A stretch of DNA of 64,000 bases from Granulicella sp. L60 (GTDB lineage: Bacteria > Acidobacteriota > Terriglobia > Terriglobales > Acidobacteriaceae): NCBI RefSeq assembly GCF_009765825.1, contig NZ_LMUR01000010.1, positions 509,783 to 573,782 of the forward strand, written 5' to 3'. Shown here piece after piece: positions 1 through 9,213 of this stretch; the stretch's first letter is position 1, and every line of letters starts with the position of its first letter. The position numbers and the translations under genes are program-made. The notes under the pieces are model-generated. The model was not told the origin of the DNA. It worked only from the letters and a program-made list of their open reading frames with translations, and did no database searches.

Positions 1-16
1 CTTCGGCAGAGTGGAG

Positions 17-58
17 GCCGCTTCGCGGCGTGGTTTAGACGCGAGGCTGAAGCCTCGC
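17..58. repeat. Two adjacent small palindromes
   Basis: Two short perfect hairpins are visible. The first has arms GCCGC (17-21) and GCGGC (25-29) around TTC. The second has arms GCGAGGCT (41-48) and AGCCTCGC (51-58) around GA. Neither is followed by a T tract, so they look like intergenic repeat elements and not terminators. No coding potential was seen here. Confidence 0.5.
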
Positions 59-61
59 TGT

Positions 62-391
62 ACCTAGCTGCAACGGCAAAGGCAAAGGCAACCGCAGATC
101 GCTGTGGGTTGACAAACAAAGGGCGAGCAAGAGCAAGAGCAAGAGCAACGGCAACAGCAAAGGTAAAGGCAAAAGCAGATCCCTGCGGGATGACAAACAA
201 AAGGACAATCAACTGCAACTGCAACTGCAACTGCAACTGCAACTGCAACTGCAACCGCAACCGCAACCGCAACCGCAACGACAACAGCAACGGCAACGGC
301 AACGGCAATAGCAACGGCAATAGCAACGGCAATAGCAACGGCAATAGCAACAGTAATCGCAACTACGACGGTAACGGCACGACAACCGCAT
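62..391. repeat. Degenerate hexanucleotide repeat tract, gene-free
   Basis: The stretch is built from near-perfect six-base units that change along its length: GGCAAA/GAGCAA (about 70-175), CAACTG (about 209-252), CAACCG (about 252-278), then CAACGG alternating with CAATAG (about 287-350). Two copies of a unit ending TGACAAACAAA (110-120 and 191-200) interrupt it. Open frames across it on both strands are only alternating residues such as Asn-Cys or Cys-Arg, so I treat them as artefacts. Together with the palindromes at 17-58 and featureless sequence to 555, this is the content of the first gene-free stretch. Confidence 0.75.
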
Positions 392-555
392 TGTCTGTGC
401 GGGTTGGTAGATAAAGGTGGTGAGGGGGGCGACGGTGATTGCGATGTTAGATACTGTGGTGGTTACTAACTGGTAGCTGCGACTGCGGTTGCAACGGCGG
501 CTCCGGGTTACCATAGCAGCATCGAGCGGTGCTGTTTTGAGGGTGCTACGCATAT

Positions 556-2265
556 ATGGAGATCTTTTCGTCGGCAGTTGTACGCAGAGCCTTGTTTGCA
601 ATGATGGCTGTCTGCGTGGTGATGGAGGGGATCTTTACTGGATACGAGATGACGGCGGATGGGATCTCGTATCTTGATCTGTCGGATTTGATTGCGCGGC
701 ATCAGTGGCATTGGGTGGTGAATGCTTACTGGCATCCGGGGTATCCGGCGCTGCTTCTGCTGGGACGTACGGTGCTGCGGTCGTCGCTGTGGAACGAGTT
801 GACGGCGGTGCGTTGCGTGAACGTTGCGATCGCGGGAGGGCTGTTCCTGGCGGTGCGGTTTGCGTTGCGTGCGGCGGTGGAGTTGAGGGAGTCGTTTGGG
901 TTCGATCGCGTGGAGGGTGCGCTGGTGCCTCTGCGGAGGGAGACGGTGGGCGTCTTCGCGGCGGGGATTACGCTGCTGAGCGTGACGCGCGAGTTGGGCG
1001 TTGGGGCGGTGCGGCCTGATGTTCTGCTGGCGATGCTGCTGGTCTTCGGTGCAGGATTTCTGATGCGCGTTGGGGCGAGGAAGAATCTGCTGTCCTATGC
1101 GGGGCTGGGGTTTTGTTTTGGGCTGGCTTTTCTGGTGAAGAGCGTGGCGTTTCCGACGTTCGCGATTGTGCTGCTTCTGCTGCCGTTTGTAGCGGGTTCG
1201 ATGAAGAAGGCGGCGAAGGGATTTGCGGTTGCAGTGCTGATCTTCGCGGCGCTGGCGGGACCTTATATTGGGGCGCTCTCGAAACAGAAGGGACGGTTTT
1301 CGGCGGGTGATTCGGGTGGGTTGAACTATGCGTGGTATGTGGATGGGGCGGACAGGTTTGAGCAGCAGAAGAATGAGCCTTCGCGCTATGGGCTGGCGAA
1401 GGGCGAGCTGAAGCATACTTCGGTGCAGGTTCTGCAGGACCCGGCGATCTACTACTACGGTACGGTGATGCCGGGGAGCGAGGCGCAGTGGCTGGATCCG
1501 TCGTACTGGAATGACGGGTTGAAGCCTCGTTTCAATGTGAAGGCAGAGGCCAGGACGATGAGGTACGGGCTGACGATTGTGGTGCAGTACTTCGTGCTTC
1601 GTCTGCAGTATGTGCTGCTGGTGCTGGTGCTGCTGATGATGGGAGGGCGCTGGCGACGGGAGGAGTTTGGATGGCGCGGTGCGGGGCCGGTGCTGCTTCT
1701 GCTGGCGGCCGGGGTTGGCATGTACGTGGTGGTGTATACGGAGGCTCGTTACATTGCGAGTGCGGCGGTTCTTGCGCTGATTGTGCTGGTGGCGTTTGTC
1801 CGGATACCGAAGGGGTGGCAGGGAGCGGCGGCGATGGGCGCTTTTGTGTTTGCGGGGATGGTGGTGTGCAGCTCGTTTACGGAGTCGATGAGGGATATTA
1901 AACAGAATAAGAATGCGGAGGGACGGGCGGTGGGGGCTTATAACCGTGCGATCTTTACTGCGGGAGAGGGTTTGGGGAGCGCGGCGGGGATTCAGCCGGG
2001 CGATACGGTTGCTTGCCTGGGAGAGGCGGCTTGCAGGGATGATTTTTACTGGGCGCGGCTGGCGCAGGTGCATGTTCGGACGGAGATGTATGTGGAGTCG
2101 GAGCCGATCTCGGAGGTGTGGGAGAGGGCGGATAAGGAGAGGGTGATGGCAGCGCTGCGTTCGACCGGGGCGAAGGCGCTGGTGGCGAAGTTTGGGGCGA
2201 ATGTTACTCCGCCGAGCGGATGGACGCGGCTGGGGGCGGGGGATTTTTTTGTGATTTACCTGTGA
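556..2265 (+). CDS. Multispanning membrane glycosyltransferase, GT-C/GT39-like
   Basis: A 569-residue polytopic protein resembling dolichyl-phosphate-mannose/ArnT-type GT-C transferases, which move sugars from lipid carriers on the outer face of the inner membrane. The N-terminus has a first membrane helix (about 11-29), then a loop with YLDLSD (39-44, a plausible acidic catalytic motif) and an HPGYP motif (60-64) typical of these proteins. About ten hydrophobic helices follow to residue about 430, then a small soluble C-terminal part. It stands alone and ends in a strong terminator. The start ATG has no clear ribosome site, and an ATG 15 codons later is possible. Acceptor and donor are unknown. 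Confidence 0.6.
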   Translation: MEIFSSAVVRRALFAMMAVCVVMEGIFTGYEMTADGISYLDLSDLIARHQWHWVVNAYWHPGYPALLLLGRTVLRSSLWNELTAVRCVNVAIAGGLFLAVRFALRAAVELRESFGFDRVEGALVPLRRETVGVFAAGITLLSVTRELGVGAVRPDVLLAMLLVFGAGFLMRVGARKNLLSYAGLGFCFGLAFLVKSVAFPTFAIVLLLLPFVAGSMKKAAKGFAVAVLIFAALAGPYIGALSKQKGRFSAGDSGGLNYAWYVDGADRFEQQKNEPSRYGLAKGELKHTSVQVLQDPAIYYYGTVMPGSEAQWLDPSYWNDGLKPRFNVKAEARTMRYGLTIVVQYFVLRLQYVLLVLVLLMMGGRWRREEFGWRGAGPVLLLLAAGVGMYVVVYTEARYIASAAVLALIVLVAFVRIPKGWQGAAAMGAFVFAGMVVCSSFTESMRDIKQNKNAEGRAVGAYNRAIFTAGEGLGSAAGIQPGDTVACLGEAACRDDFYWARLAQVHVRTEMYVESEPISEVWERADKERVMAALRSTGAKALVAKFGANVTPPSGWTRLGAGDFFVIYL

Positions 2266-2287
2266 TTGTGAGTTTGGTGGGTTCATG

Positions 2288-2325
2288 AAGATGGGGACTG
2301 CTTTTGAGCAGTCCCCATCTTTTTT
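2288..2325 (+). terminator. Rho-independent terminator
   Basis: A perfect 14-bp stem (2288-2301 with 2308-2321), loop TTTTGA, followed by a run of T. It closes the membrane glycosyltransferase gene and lies between convergent genes, so it may also affect the sod transcript. Confidence 0.9.
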
Positions 2326-2336
2326 GCTGGTACAGG

Positions 2337-2948
2337 TTATTTTTTGGCGGTGGCGAAGCGCTTGTTGATCTCGCTCCAGTTGACGGTGTTCCACCAGGCG
2401 GCGAGGTAGTCGGGGCGCTTGTTCTGATATTTGAGGTAGTAGGCGTGCTCCCAGACGTCGTTGCCGAGGATGGGGTAGTGACCCTGCGAGAGGGGGTTGT
2501 CCTGGTTGGCGGTGGTGACGATCTTGAGCTTGCCGCCCTCGAAGATGAGCCAGCCCCAGCCTGCGCCGAACTGCTTGGCGGTGGTCTCGTTGAAGGTCTT
2601 CTTGAAGGACTCGAAGTCGCCGAAGTCTGCCTTGATCTGGGCTGCGATCTCGCCGGTGGGTTCGCCGCCGCCCTTGGGCTGCATGATCTGCCAGAACATG
2701 GTGTGGTTGACGTGTCCGCCGCCGTTGTTCTGGACGACCTTGCGGACGTCCTCGGGAATGCTGGCGAGGTCCTTGATGAGCTCTTCGGGGGTCTTCTTGC
2801 CGAGGTCGGGGTGCTTCTCCACGGCGCCGTTGAGGTTGGTGACGTAGGTCTGGTGGTGCTTGTCGTGGTGCAGCTTCATGGTCGCTTCGTCGATGTGGGG
2901 CTCAAGCGCTGCGTAGTCGTAGGGCAAGGGGGGAAGTTCGTAGGCCAC
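2337..2948 (-). CDS. sodA: Superoxide dismutase, Mn-type of the Fe/Mn family
   Basis: A 203-residue cytoplasmic enzyme that dismutates superoxide to oxygen and hydrogen peroxide. Both family domains are present at full length. Metal ligands by position are H27, H82, D164 and H168, the last two in the DVWEHAYY signature. GGGHVNH before H82 and NQDNP at 148-152 match the Mn-type pattern (Gly and Gln at the two metal-tuning sites) and not the Fe-type pattern, although cambialistic use cannot be excluded. The start is GTG with an AGGAG ribosome site. There is no signal peptide. The gene converges on the upstream glycosyltransferase. Confidence 0.95.
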   Translation of the reverse strand: MAYELPPLPYDYAALEPHIDEATMKLHHDKHHQTYVTNLNGAVEKHPDLGKKTPEELIKDLASIPEDVRKVVQNNGGGHVNHTMFWQIMQPKGGGEPTGEIAAQIKADFGDFESFKKTFNETTAKQFGAGWGWLIFEGGKLKIVTTANQDNPLSQGHYPILGNDVWEHAYYLKYQNKRPDYLAAWWNTVNWSEINKRFATAKK

Positions 2949-3147
2949 GGGTTATTCTCCTGTCGTACTTTGGTTGTGCCAGCCAGGAGTATCCTGACCG
3001 CCTGACTGGGTTCGATGCTTTGCCGGCGTTGCGCGATGCACCCGAAACGGGTTGCGCGGACTCCAAGATGATATCGCAATGCAGGATTCATGATTCTTTC
3101 GCAAAGCGATGTAACGGACACAGGCTTTTACGATCTAATAGACGACA

Positions 3148-5604
3148 ATGAGCGATCTGACTGCGACGTACCGCTGGCTTGACGATGATGGACCGGCGTT
3201 TGGCGGCCCTGGAGTGGAACCACGCTGGACTTCGAGTGAGAAAGACGCGGTTTCGACGGCGTATGCGGCCTCCAGCCAGGTGTGGTTTACGGTCTCGCAT
3301 GGGACGCTGAACGAGATTTATTATCCGACGATCGATCGTCCGCAGACTCGCGATATGGAGCTGCTGTTCAGCGACGGCGAGACTTTTTTTCATGAAGAGA
3401 AGCGGGACTTTCAGTATGACTTCCACTACATCGACAACCATGCGCCGGCGGTGCGGGTGGTGGGGAGCGATCTGGGTGGGCGATATACGGTGACCAAGGA
3501 GTTCATCAGCGATCCGCACCATCCGGTGGTGCTGATGAATGTGAAGATCAGCGGGGAAGAGGAGCTGCTGTCGCGGCTGAAGTGCTATGTGTTGCTGGCG
3601 CCGCACTTGAACGGCGGCGGGGCGGGGAACTCGGCGCGTTCGATCGACGTGGCGGGGCAGCGATGCCTGCTGGCGTGGAAGGGTGAGACTTCGCTGGCGC
3701 TGGGGACGAGCTGCGGATTTATCCGGTCTTCGTGCGGCTATGTGGGGACGAGCGACGGTTTTCAGAATTTGAGCAAGGACATGCGCATGAGCTGGCAGTT
3801 CGGGCAGGCGCTGGACGGCAATATTGCGTTGATGGGCGAGGTCGATATTACGACGCACCGCGAGTTTACGGTGGCGATCTCGTTTGGCGGTGGGCATCAC
3901 GCGGCGATTGCGCACATGATGCAGACGCTGGCTTCTCCGTATGAGGATCTGGCGAAGCGGTTTCTGGTGCAGTGGGGACGATCTGCGACGCCGGAGCGGC
4001 TGGCCGGGCCGTCGAACGATGACGGACGGTTGATGCGGATCAGCCATAATGTGCTGCTGACGCATGAGGACAAGACGTACTCGGGCGCGTTTATCGCTTC
4101 GGCTTCGGTTCCGTGGGGGGCGTCGAAGGGGGATTCGGATCTGGGTGGATACCACCTGGTGTGGACGCGGGACATGGTGCAGACGGCGACGGCGCTACTG
4201 GCATGTAATCGAACGGACACGGCGCTGCGGGCGCTGGTGTACCTGGCGTGTACGCAGCGGTCGGATGGAAGCTTTGCGCAAAACTTCTGGATCGATGGGA
4301 CGCCGTACTGGACGGGGATTCAGCTGGATGAGGTTGCGTTTCCGATCATGCTGGCGTGGCGGCTGTGGAAGCAGGATGGGCTGGGGAACTTCGACGTGTT
4401 TCCGTTTGTGGAGCGGGCGGCGGCGTTCCTGGTGAAGTACGCTCCGGTGACGCAGCAGGAGCGGTGGGAGGAGACGCCGGGGTACTCGCCCTCGACGCTT
4501 GCGGCGGTGATCTCGGGGCTGCTGTGTGCGGCGGATATTGCGCGGGACCGTGAGTCGATGGAGCTGGCGGGATATCTGGAGTCGTATGCGGACTGGATTG
4601 AAGCCCATCTGGATGAGTGGACGACGACGAGGGACGGGGTGCTGCATCCGGAGGTCAAGTATCACTACATGCGGATCAGTCCTCCTGCCAAGGGCGAGCC
4701 GTTCTACAACGACCAGCTTGCGCCGGGGATGATTCACATCAACAACCGGGAGCCGGGTGAGAAGACCGAGTTTGAAGCGCGGCAGGTGATCGACGCTGGG
4801 TTTCTGGAGCTGGTGCGGTACGGGATTCGGCGTGCGGACGATCCGCTGATTGTGGATTCGCTGAAGGTGGTGGATCATTGCCTGAAGATTGATACGCCGT
4901 TTGGCGACTGCTGGCGCCGCTACAACCACGATGGATATGGACAGAAGAAAGATGGCAGGGCGTACGACGGGTCGGGCCAGGGCAGGGCGTGGCCGATACT
5001 GACGGGCGAACGGGGCCACTACGAACTGGCGGCGGGGAACGACTACAAGCCGCATATTCAGGCCATTGAAAAGTTCAGTTCGGTGGGAGGGATGCTTCCG
5101 GAGCAGATATGGGACTACACCGATATGCCGGCGGAGGGAATGTTTCTGGGGCGGTCGGCGGGTTCGGCGCAGCCGCTGGTGTGGGCGCATGCGGAGTATC
5201 TGAAGCTGCTGCGTTCGGCGGCGGATGGGAGGGTGTTCGACCGGATCTCGATTGTCGAGGAGCGTTATGCGGTTGCAAAGGGTAAGCGAACCTTTACCAA
5301 TCACCGGGAGATCTTCGAGCTTGGACGTCCGTTGTCGGCGATCTTTTCCGGGCATACGCTGCGCATCGTCGATCACGACTTCTTCCGGGTGGTCTATACG
5401 TTTGATAACTGGGTGACGACTCAGACGGCGGAGTCGCGTTCGGTGGGCTATTCCGGGTTTTTTGCGGATATTGTGACGGCCCAGGGGCAGACGGCGACGA
5501 TCGTGTTCACGCTGGTGTGGCCGGGCGATGGAGAGCAAACGCAGTTGGACCGGTGGCTGGGCCGAAATATTGATGTGTCTGTCATACCGGAGACGGCATC
5601 CTAG
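3148..5604 (+). CDS. GH15 family glucoamylase-type glycosidase
   Basis: An 818-residue protein with the layout of bacterial GH15 enzymes: an N-terminal beta-sandwich (about 20-290) and an (alpha/alpha)6 catalytic barrel (about 300-700). GYHLVWTRDMV, the aromatic QLDEVAFP segment with the likely general acid Glu, and LPEQIWD with the likely general base Glu are visible. Such enzymes release glucose from the non-reducing ends of alpha-glucans, and some act on trehalose or isomalto-oligosaccharides. No signal peptide is seen, so it should act in the cytoplasm on imported or stored oligosaccharides. It heads the run of pentose phosphate genes, which fits a role in supplying glucose to glucokinase. 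Confidence 0.88.
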   Translation: MSDLTATYRWLDDDGPAFGGPGVEPRWTSSEKDAVSTAYAASSQVWFTVSHGTLNEIYYPTIDRPQTRDMELLFSDGETFFHEEKRDFQYDFHYIDNHAPAVRVVGSDLGGRYTVTKEFISDPHHPVVLMNVKISGEEELLSRLKCYVLLAPHLNGGGAGNSARSIDVAGQRCLLAWKGETSLALGTSCGFIRSSCGYVGTSDGFQNLSKDMRMSWQFGQALDGNIALMGEVDITTHREFTVAISFGGGHHAAIAHMMQTLASPYEDLAKRFLVQWGRSATPERLAGPSNDDGRLMRISHNVLLTHEDKTYSGAFIASASVPWGASKGDSDLGGYHLVWTRDMVQTATALLACNRTDTALRALVYLACTQRSDGSFAQNFWIDGTPYWTGIQLDEVAFPIMLAWRLWKQDGLGNFDVFPFVERAAAFLVKYAPVTQQERWEETPGYSPSTLAAVISGLLCAADIARDRESMELAGYLESYADWIEAHLDEWTTTRDGVLHPEVKYHYMRISPPAKGEPFYNDQLAPGMIHINNREPGEKTEFEARQVIDAGFLELVRYGIRRADDPLIVDSLKVVDHCLKIDTPFGDCWRRYNHDGYGQKKDGRAYDGSGQGRAWPILTGERGHYELAAGNDYKPHIQAIEKFSSVGGMLPEQIWDYTDMPAEGMFLGRSAGSAQPLVWAHAEYLKLLRSAADGRVFDRISIVEERYAVAKGKRTFTNHREIFELGRPLSAIFSGHTLRIVDHDFFRVVYTFDNWVTTQTAESRSVGYSGFFADIVTAQGQTATIVFTLVWPGDGEQTQLDRWLGRNIDVSVIPETAS

Positions 5605-5721
5605 CAGTGTGCGAGATGCGACAACCGGCGCTCCGCTTGTACACTGTTTGAGATAGACCAATTTATTCAGATTCGGCGTCGCCAAGTGCGGCGCGTCTCT
5701 TAAAAAGAGCAAAGGAAAAGA

Positions 5722-7719
5722 ATGAGCGAACAGCAGGATTTGAAGCAGCAGGAACTAGACCAGCTCTCCATCAACGCCCTCCGCTTTCTGGCCGTCGACC
5801 AGGTTGAAAAGGCGAAGTCCGGCCATCCCGGGGCACCGCTGGGATGCTCTCCGATTGCCTATCTGCTGTATCACAAGATTATGAAGCACGATCCTTCGGA
5901 CCCGAAGTGGATCGACCGCGACCGCTTCATCCTTTCGAACGGACATGCTTCGGCGCTGCTGTATGGTGCGCTGCATCTGTCCGGCTATGACCTGCCGATG
6001 TCGCAGCTTGAGCAGTTCCGGCAGTGGGGATCGCATACGCCCGGGCATCCGGAGTACGGCGAGGCGCCGGGTGTTGAGGTGACGACCGGGCCGCTGGGTC
6101 AGGGGCTGGGAATGGCGGTAGGTATCGCGACGGCGGAGAGGCATCTGGCTGCGGTTTATAACCGCGATACGTACAACATCGTCGACCACCATACGTACGT
6201 TCTGTGCGGCGATGGCGACCTGATGGAAGGCATCTCGCATGAGGTTAGTTCGCTGGCGGGTACGCTGGCGCTGGGCAAGTTGATCGTGCTGTATGACGAC
6301 AACCTGATCTCGCTGGATGGGCCGACGGAGCTTTCGTTTACCGAAGATGTGACGAAGCGGTTCGAGGCGTACCACTGGCACGTGCAGCATGTGGCCGACG
6401 GCAACGATCTGGTTGCGATTGAAGACGCAATTATGAAGGCGAAGGCGGAGACGACGAAGCCCTCGCTGATTCGGGTGCGGACGGTGATCGGCTACGGCAG
6501 CCCGAAGGCCGGCACGAACAAGGTGCACGGCGAGGCTCTGGGGCCGGAAGCGACAAAAGAGACGAAGAAGAACCTGGGCTGGCCGGAGGATAAGAGCTTC
6601 TACGTTCCGGACGAGGCGCGCAAGAACTGGGATAAGGCGAAGCTGCGCGGCAAGGATGCGCATGCCGAGTGGGATGCGGAGTTTGCTGAGTACGCGAAGG
6701 CGTATCCGGAGCCTTCGGCTGAGTTTGTGCGTACGATCTCGGCGAAGCTGGCCGACGGGTGGGAGAAGAAGATTCCGACCTTCCCGACGGACAAGCCGAT
6801 GGCCACGCGCAATGCAGGACAGGCTGTGATGCAGGCGATTGAGAAGGTTGTGCCGGAGTTGTTCGGCGGCGCTGCCGACCTGACGGCTTCGACGAAGACG
6901 ATCTTCAAGGACTCGCCGAGCTTTCATGTAGATCCGGCTGGACGCAATGTGTTCTTCGGCGTGCGCGAGTTCGGCATGTGCGCGATGGTGAATGGCATGG
7001 CGGCGCACGGCGGGTTGATTCCGTTCGGCTCGACGTTCTTTACGTTCTCGGACTACTGCCGTTCGGCGTTGCGTATGGCTGCGCTGATGAGCGTTCACTC
7101 GCTGTTTATCTTCACGCATGATTCGGTTGGCCTGGGCGAAGATGGGCCGACGCACCAGCCGATCGAACATCTGATGAGCCTTCGTGCAATCCCGCAGCTT
7201 ACGGACTTCAGGCCTGCGGATGCGAACGAGACGGCATCGTGCTGGCAGCTTGCGCTGGAGCGGAAGAGTCCGAGCTTTATGGCGTTGTCAAGGCAGGATC
7301 TGCCGACGATCGACGCCGGAGTTGCGCAGGCTGGAGCGCGCAAGGGTGCGTACGAGGTTTCGTCGAACGGCAAGGACATCATCCTGATCGCGACGGGATC
7401 TGAGGTGTCGTTGATTGTGAAGGCTGCGGAGGAGTTGAAGGCTGCGGGCATCAACGCGACCGTGGTTTCGATGCCGAGCTTCAAGATCTACGACGAGCAG
7501 GACGATGCGTATAAGGCGAAGCTGATGCCTGAGGGAACGCCGAAGCTGGCGGTTGAGGCGGGTGCGACGCTGGGCTGGTACAAGTATGTCGGCCATAACG
7601 GCGGCGTGATTGGGCTGGACCGTTTCGGCGCATCTGCTCCGGGGCCGATTGCGCTGGATAAGCTGGGCATCAACGTGGCGAACGTTGTGGCACATGCGAA
7701 GAAGCTGGTGAAGAAGTAA
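5722..7719 (+). CDS. tkt: Transketolase
   Basis: A 665-residue thiamine diphosphate enzyme of the non-oxidative pentose phosphate pathway that transfers two-carbon ketol units between sugar phosphates. The ThDP motif begins GDGDLMEG (163-170) and ends at N194. The N-terminal SGHPGAPLG and the GEDGPTHQP segment with the cofactor-activating Glu are intact, as is a C-terminal transketolase domain. An AAAGGAAAAG ribosome site precedes the ATG. It lies between the GH15 glycosidase and rpiB, whose product feeds it, and a stable hairpin follows the stop codon. Confidence 0.97.
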   Translation: MSEQQDLKQQELDQLSINALRFLAVDQVEKAKSGHPGAPLGCSPIAYLLYHKIMKHDPSDPKWIDRDRFILSNGHASALLYGALHLSGYDLPMSQLEQFRQWGSHTPGHPEYGEAPGVEVTTGPLGQGLGMAVGIATAERHLAAVYNRDTYNIVDHHTYVLCGDGDLMEGISHEVSSLAGTLALGKLIVLYDDNLISLDGPTELSFTEDVTKRFEAYHWHVQHVADGNDLVAIEDAIMKAKAETTKPSLIRVRTVIGYGSPKAGTNKVHGEALGPEATKETKKNLGWPEDKSFYVPDEARKNWDKAKLRGKDAHAEWDAEFAEYAKAYPEPSAEFVRTISAKLADGWEKKIPTFPTDKPMATRNAGQAVMQAIEKVVPELFGGAADLTASTKTIFKDSPSFHVDPAGRNVFFGVREFGMCAMVNGMAAHGGLIPFGSTFFTFSDYCRSALRMAALMSVHSLFIFTHDSVGLGEDGPTHQPIEHLMSLRAIPQLTDFRPADANETASCWQLALERKSPSFMALSRQDLPTIDAGVAQAGARKGAYEVSSNGKDIILIATGSEVSLIVKAAEELKAAGINATVVSMPSFKIYDEQDDAYKAKLMPEGTPKLAVEAGATLGWYKYVGHNGGVIGLDRFGASAPGPIALDKLGINVANVVAHAKKLVKK

Positions 7720-7757
7720 GACTACGGGCGGGGCATACATGCTCCGCCCGTAGTCTT
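7718..7757 (+). terminator. Hairpin after tkt, T tract absent
   Basis: A 17-bp stem with one G-T wobble (7718-7734 with 7741-7757) around ATACAT begins inside the tkt stop codon. No T run follows, so it may be an mRNA-stabilising or attenuating structure between tkt and rpiB and not a full terminator. Confidence 0.6.
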
Positions 7758-7833
7758 CGGACTTATAGTCCGGTGTTGCGGGACGGGTCTGCGCCCAATC
7801 ACACTCCGCGAGCATCCAACTCTGAGGTCTGCT

Positions 7834-8316
7834 ATGAAGATTGCTATCGCCTCCGATCACGCCGGTTTTCCGCTGAAGGAAGAGGTGCGGGTGCATGTTG
7901 CGAAGCTCGGCCACGAGGTTGCGGATCTGGGCGCGTTCGACACGGAGCCGTCGGACTATGCTGACTTCGCCTTGCTGGTAGGGAAGGCGCTGATGACGGG
8001 CGAGGCGGAGCGGGGCATCCTGATCTGCGGGTCGGGCGTAGGTGTGTGCGTGGCAGCGAACAAGATGCCGGGAGTGCGCGCGGGAATGTGCCACGATACG
8101 TACTCTTCGCACCAGGGTGTGGAACACGATGAGATGAATGTGCTAGTGCTGGGCGCGCGGATCATTGGCGCGGCGGCTGCGTTCGAGTGCGTAGAGGCTT
8201 ATCTGAAGGCGAGATTTATTGCGAGTGAACCGCGCTTTGTGCGGCGGTTGAATAAGGTGAAGGCAATTGAAAGGCAGTATATGCCGGCAGCGGTCGGAGC
8301 GGCCCTCAACTCGTAG
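7834..8316 (+). CDS. rpiB: Ribose-5-phosphate isomerase B
   Basis: A 160-residue member of the RpiB/LacAB family that interconverts ribulose-5-phosphate and ribose-5-phosphate. SDHAG (7-11) and ICGSGVGVC carry the catalytic Cys at residue 65, and HDTYSSHQGVEHDEMN (87-102) supplies the active-site His residues. The length is slightly over the usual 145-150. A GAGG ribosome site precedes the start. The neighbours tkt, gnd and zwf support a pentose phosphate role over a galactose-6-phosphate one. Confidence 0.93.
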   Translation: MKIAIASDHAGFPLKEEVRVHVAKLGHEVADLGAFDTEPSDYADFALLVGKALMTGEAERGILICGSGVGVCVAANKMPGVRAGMCHDTYSSHQGVEHDEMNVLVLGARIIGAAAAFECVEAYLKARFIASEPRFVRRLNKVKAIERQYMPAAVGAALNS

Positions 8317-8361
8317 CTGCGGACGGATGCGCAGAGACGACTTTACGGAGCATTGGAGATT

Positions 8362-9213
8362 ATGACGCAATCTGCGCAGCGTGCCTGGTTTATTACGGGA
8401 GCATCGACGGGCTTTGGACGTCTGTTGGCCGAAGAAGTTCTGAAGACGGGTGGAAGGGTGATTGTCACGGCGCGGAAGCTGGATAAGGTTGCCGATCTGG
8501 AGAAGCAGTATCCGAAGACGGCGAAGGCGTTGGCGCTGGATGTGACGGATGCGGGCCAGGTGGACTCGGCGGTGACGCAGGCGTTTGCTACGTTTGGGCA
8601 GGTGGATGTGCTGGTGAATAACGCGGGGTATGGCGTGGCCGGTGCAATTGAAGAGGTGTCCTCGGCAGAGTTTATGCCGATGTTCGAGACGAATGTGTTT
8701 GGGTTGCTGAAGGTTACGCGGGCGTTTCTGCCGCATCTTCGTAAGCAGCGTAGCGGGCATATTCTGAATCTCTCGTCTATCGGCGGGCTGATTGGCGGAC
8801 AGGGAATCGGGTTTTATAACGCGAGCAAATTTGCGGTGGAGGGGCTTTCAGAGGCTCTGGCTGCGGAGCTTGCCCCTTTGGGGATTCATGTGACGGTCAT
8901 TGAGCCGGGGCCGTTCCGCACGGATTTTCTTGGACGCTCGGGTGTGATTGCGAAGACGCGCATCGCGGACTATGACAATACTGCGGGCAATATGCGGAAG
9001 TACTTCGCGGAGAACGACGGGAAGCAGAAGGGCGATCCGCTGCGTGCGGTGCAGGCGATGATGCAGGTGGTGGAGTCGCCAAATCCGCCGCTCCATTTGC
9101 TGCTGGGAGCGGCCGCGCTGCAACGGATGCGCGGCAAGCTGGATGGATGGCAGAAGGAGATCGCTGCGTGGGAGCAGGTTACGGTCGGCGCAGATTTTCC
9201 GGAGGGTGAGTGA
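8362..9213 (+). CDS. Short-chain dehydrogenase/reductase
   Basis: A 283-residue classical SDR. TGASTGFG (nucleotide binding), NNAG, a Ser in LNLSS and the YNASK catalytic pair are in the expected order, so it should be an NAD(P)-dependent oxidoreductase. An in-frame TTG at 8353 would add three residues, but the ATG at 8362 follows GGAG at 8355-8358 and is preferred. The stop codon overlaps the GTG of the next gene by four bases, so the two are translationally coupled. Its placement inside the pentose phosphate cluster hints at a sugar or polyol substrate, but the sequence does not identify it. Confidence 0.85.
   Translation: MTQSAQRAWFITGASTGFGRLLAEEVLKTGGRVIVTARKLDKVADLEKQYPKTAKALALDVTDAGQVDSAVTQAFATFGQVDVLVNNAGYGVAGAIEEVSSAEFMPMFETNVFGLLKVTRAFLPHLRKQRSGHILNLSSIGGLIGGQGIGFYNASKFAVEGLSEALAAELAPLGIHVTVIEPGPFRTDFLGRSGVIAKTRIADYDNTAGNMRKYFAENDGKQKGDPLRAVQAMMQVVESPNPPLHLLLGAAALQRMRGKLDGWQKEIAAWEQVTVGADFPEGE

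Noticed and set aside
62-391. Could the left-end repeats be a CRISPR array?
   Set aside because: Repeat units are six bases with no spacers of regular length, no leader and no cas genes nearby.
109-601. Open frames over the hexanucleotide tract encoding Asn-Cys, Cys-Arg and Asn-Gly alternations
   Set aside because: They come only from the repeat period (six bases gives two residues) and have no ribosome site, conserved domain or coherent codon use.
508-2394. A 628-residue minus-strand frame opposite the glycosyltransferase
   Set aside because: It is very rich in Arg, His and Pro, has no recognised domain and overlaps two better-supported genes. It is an antisense artefact of high GC.
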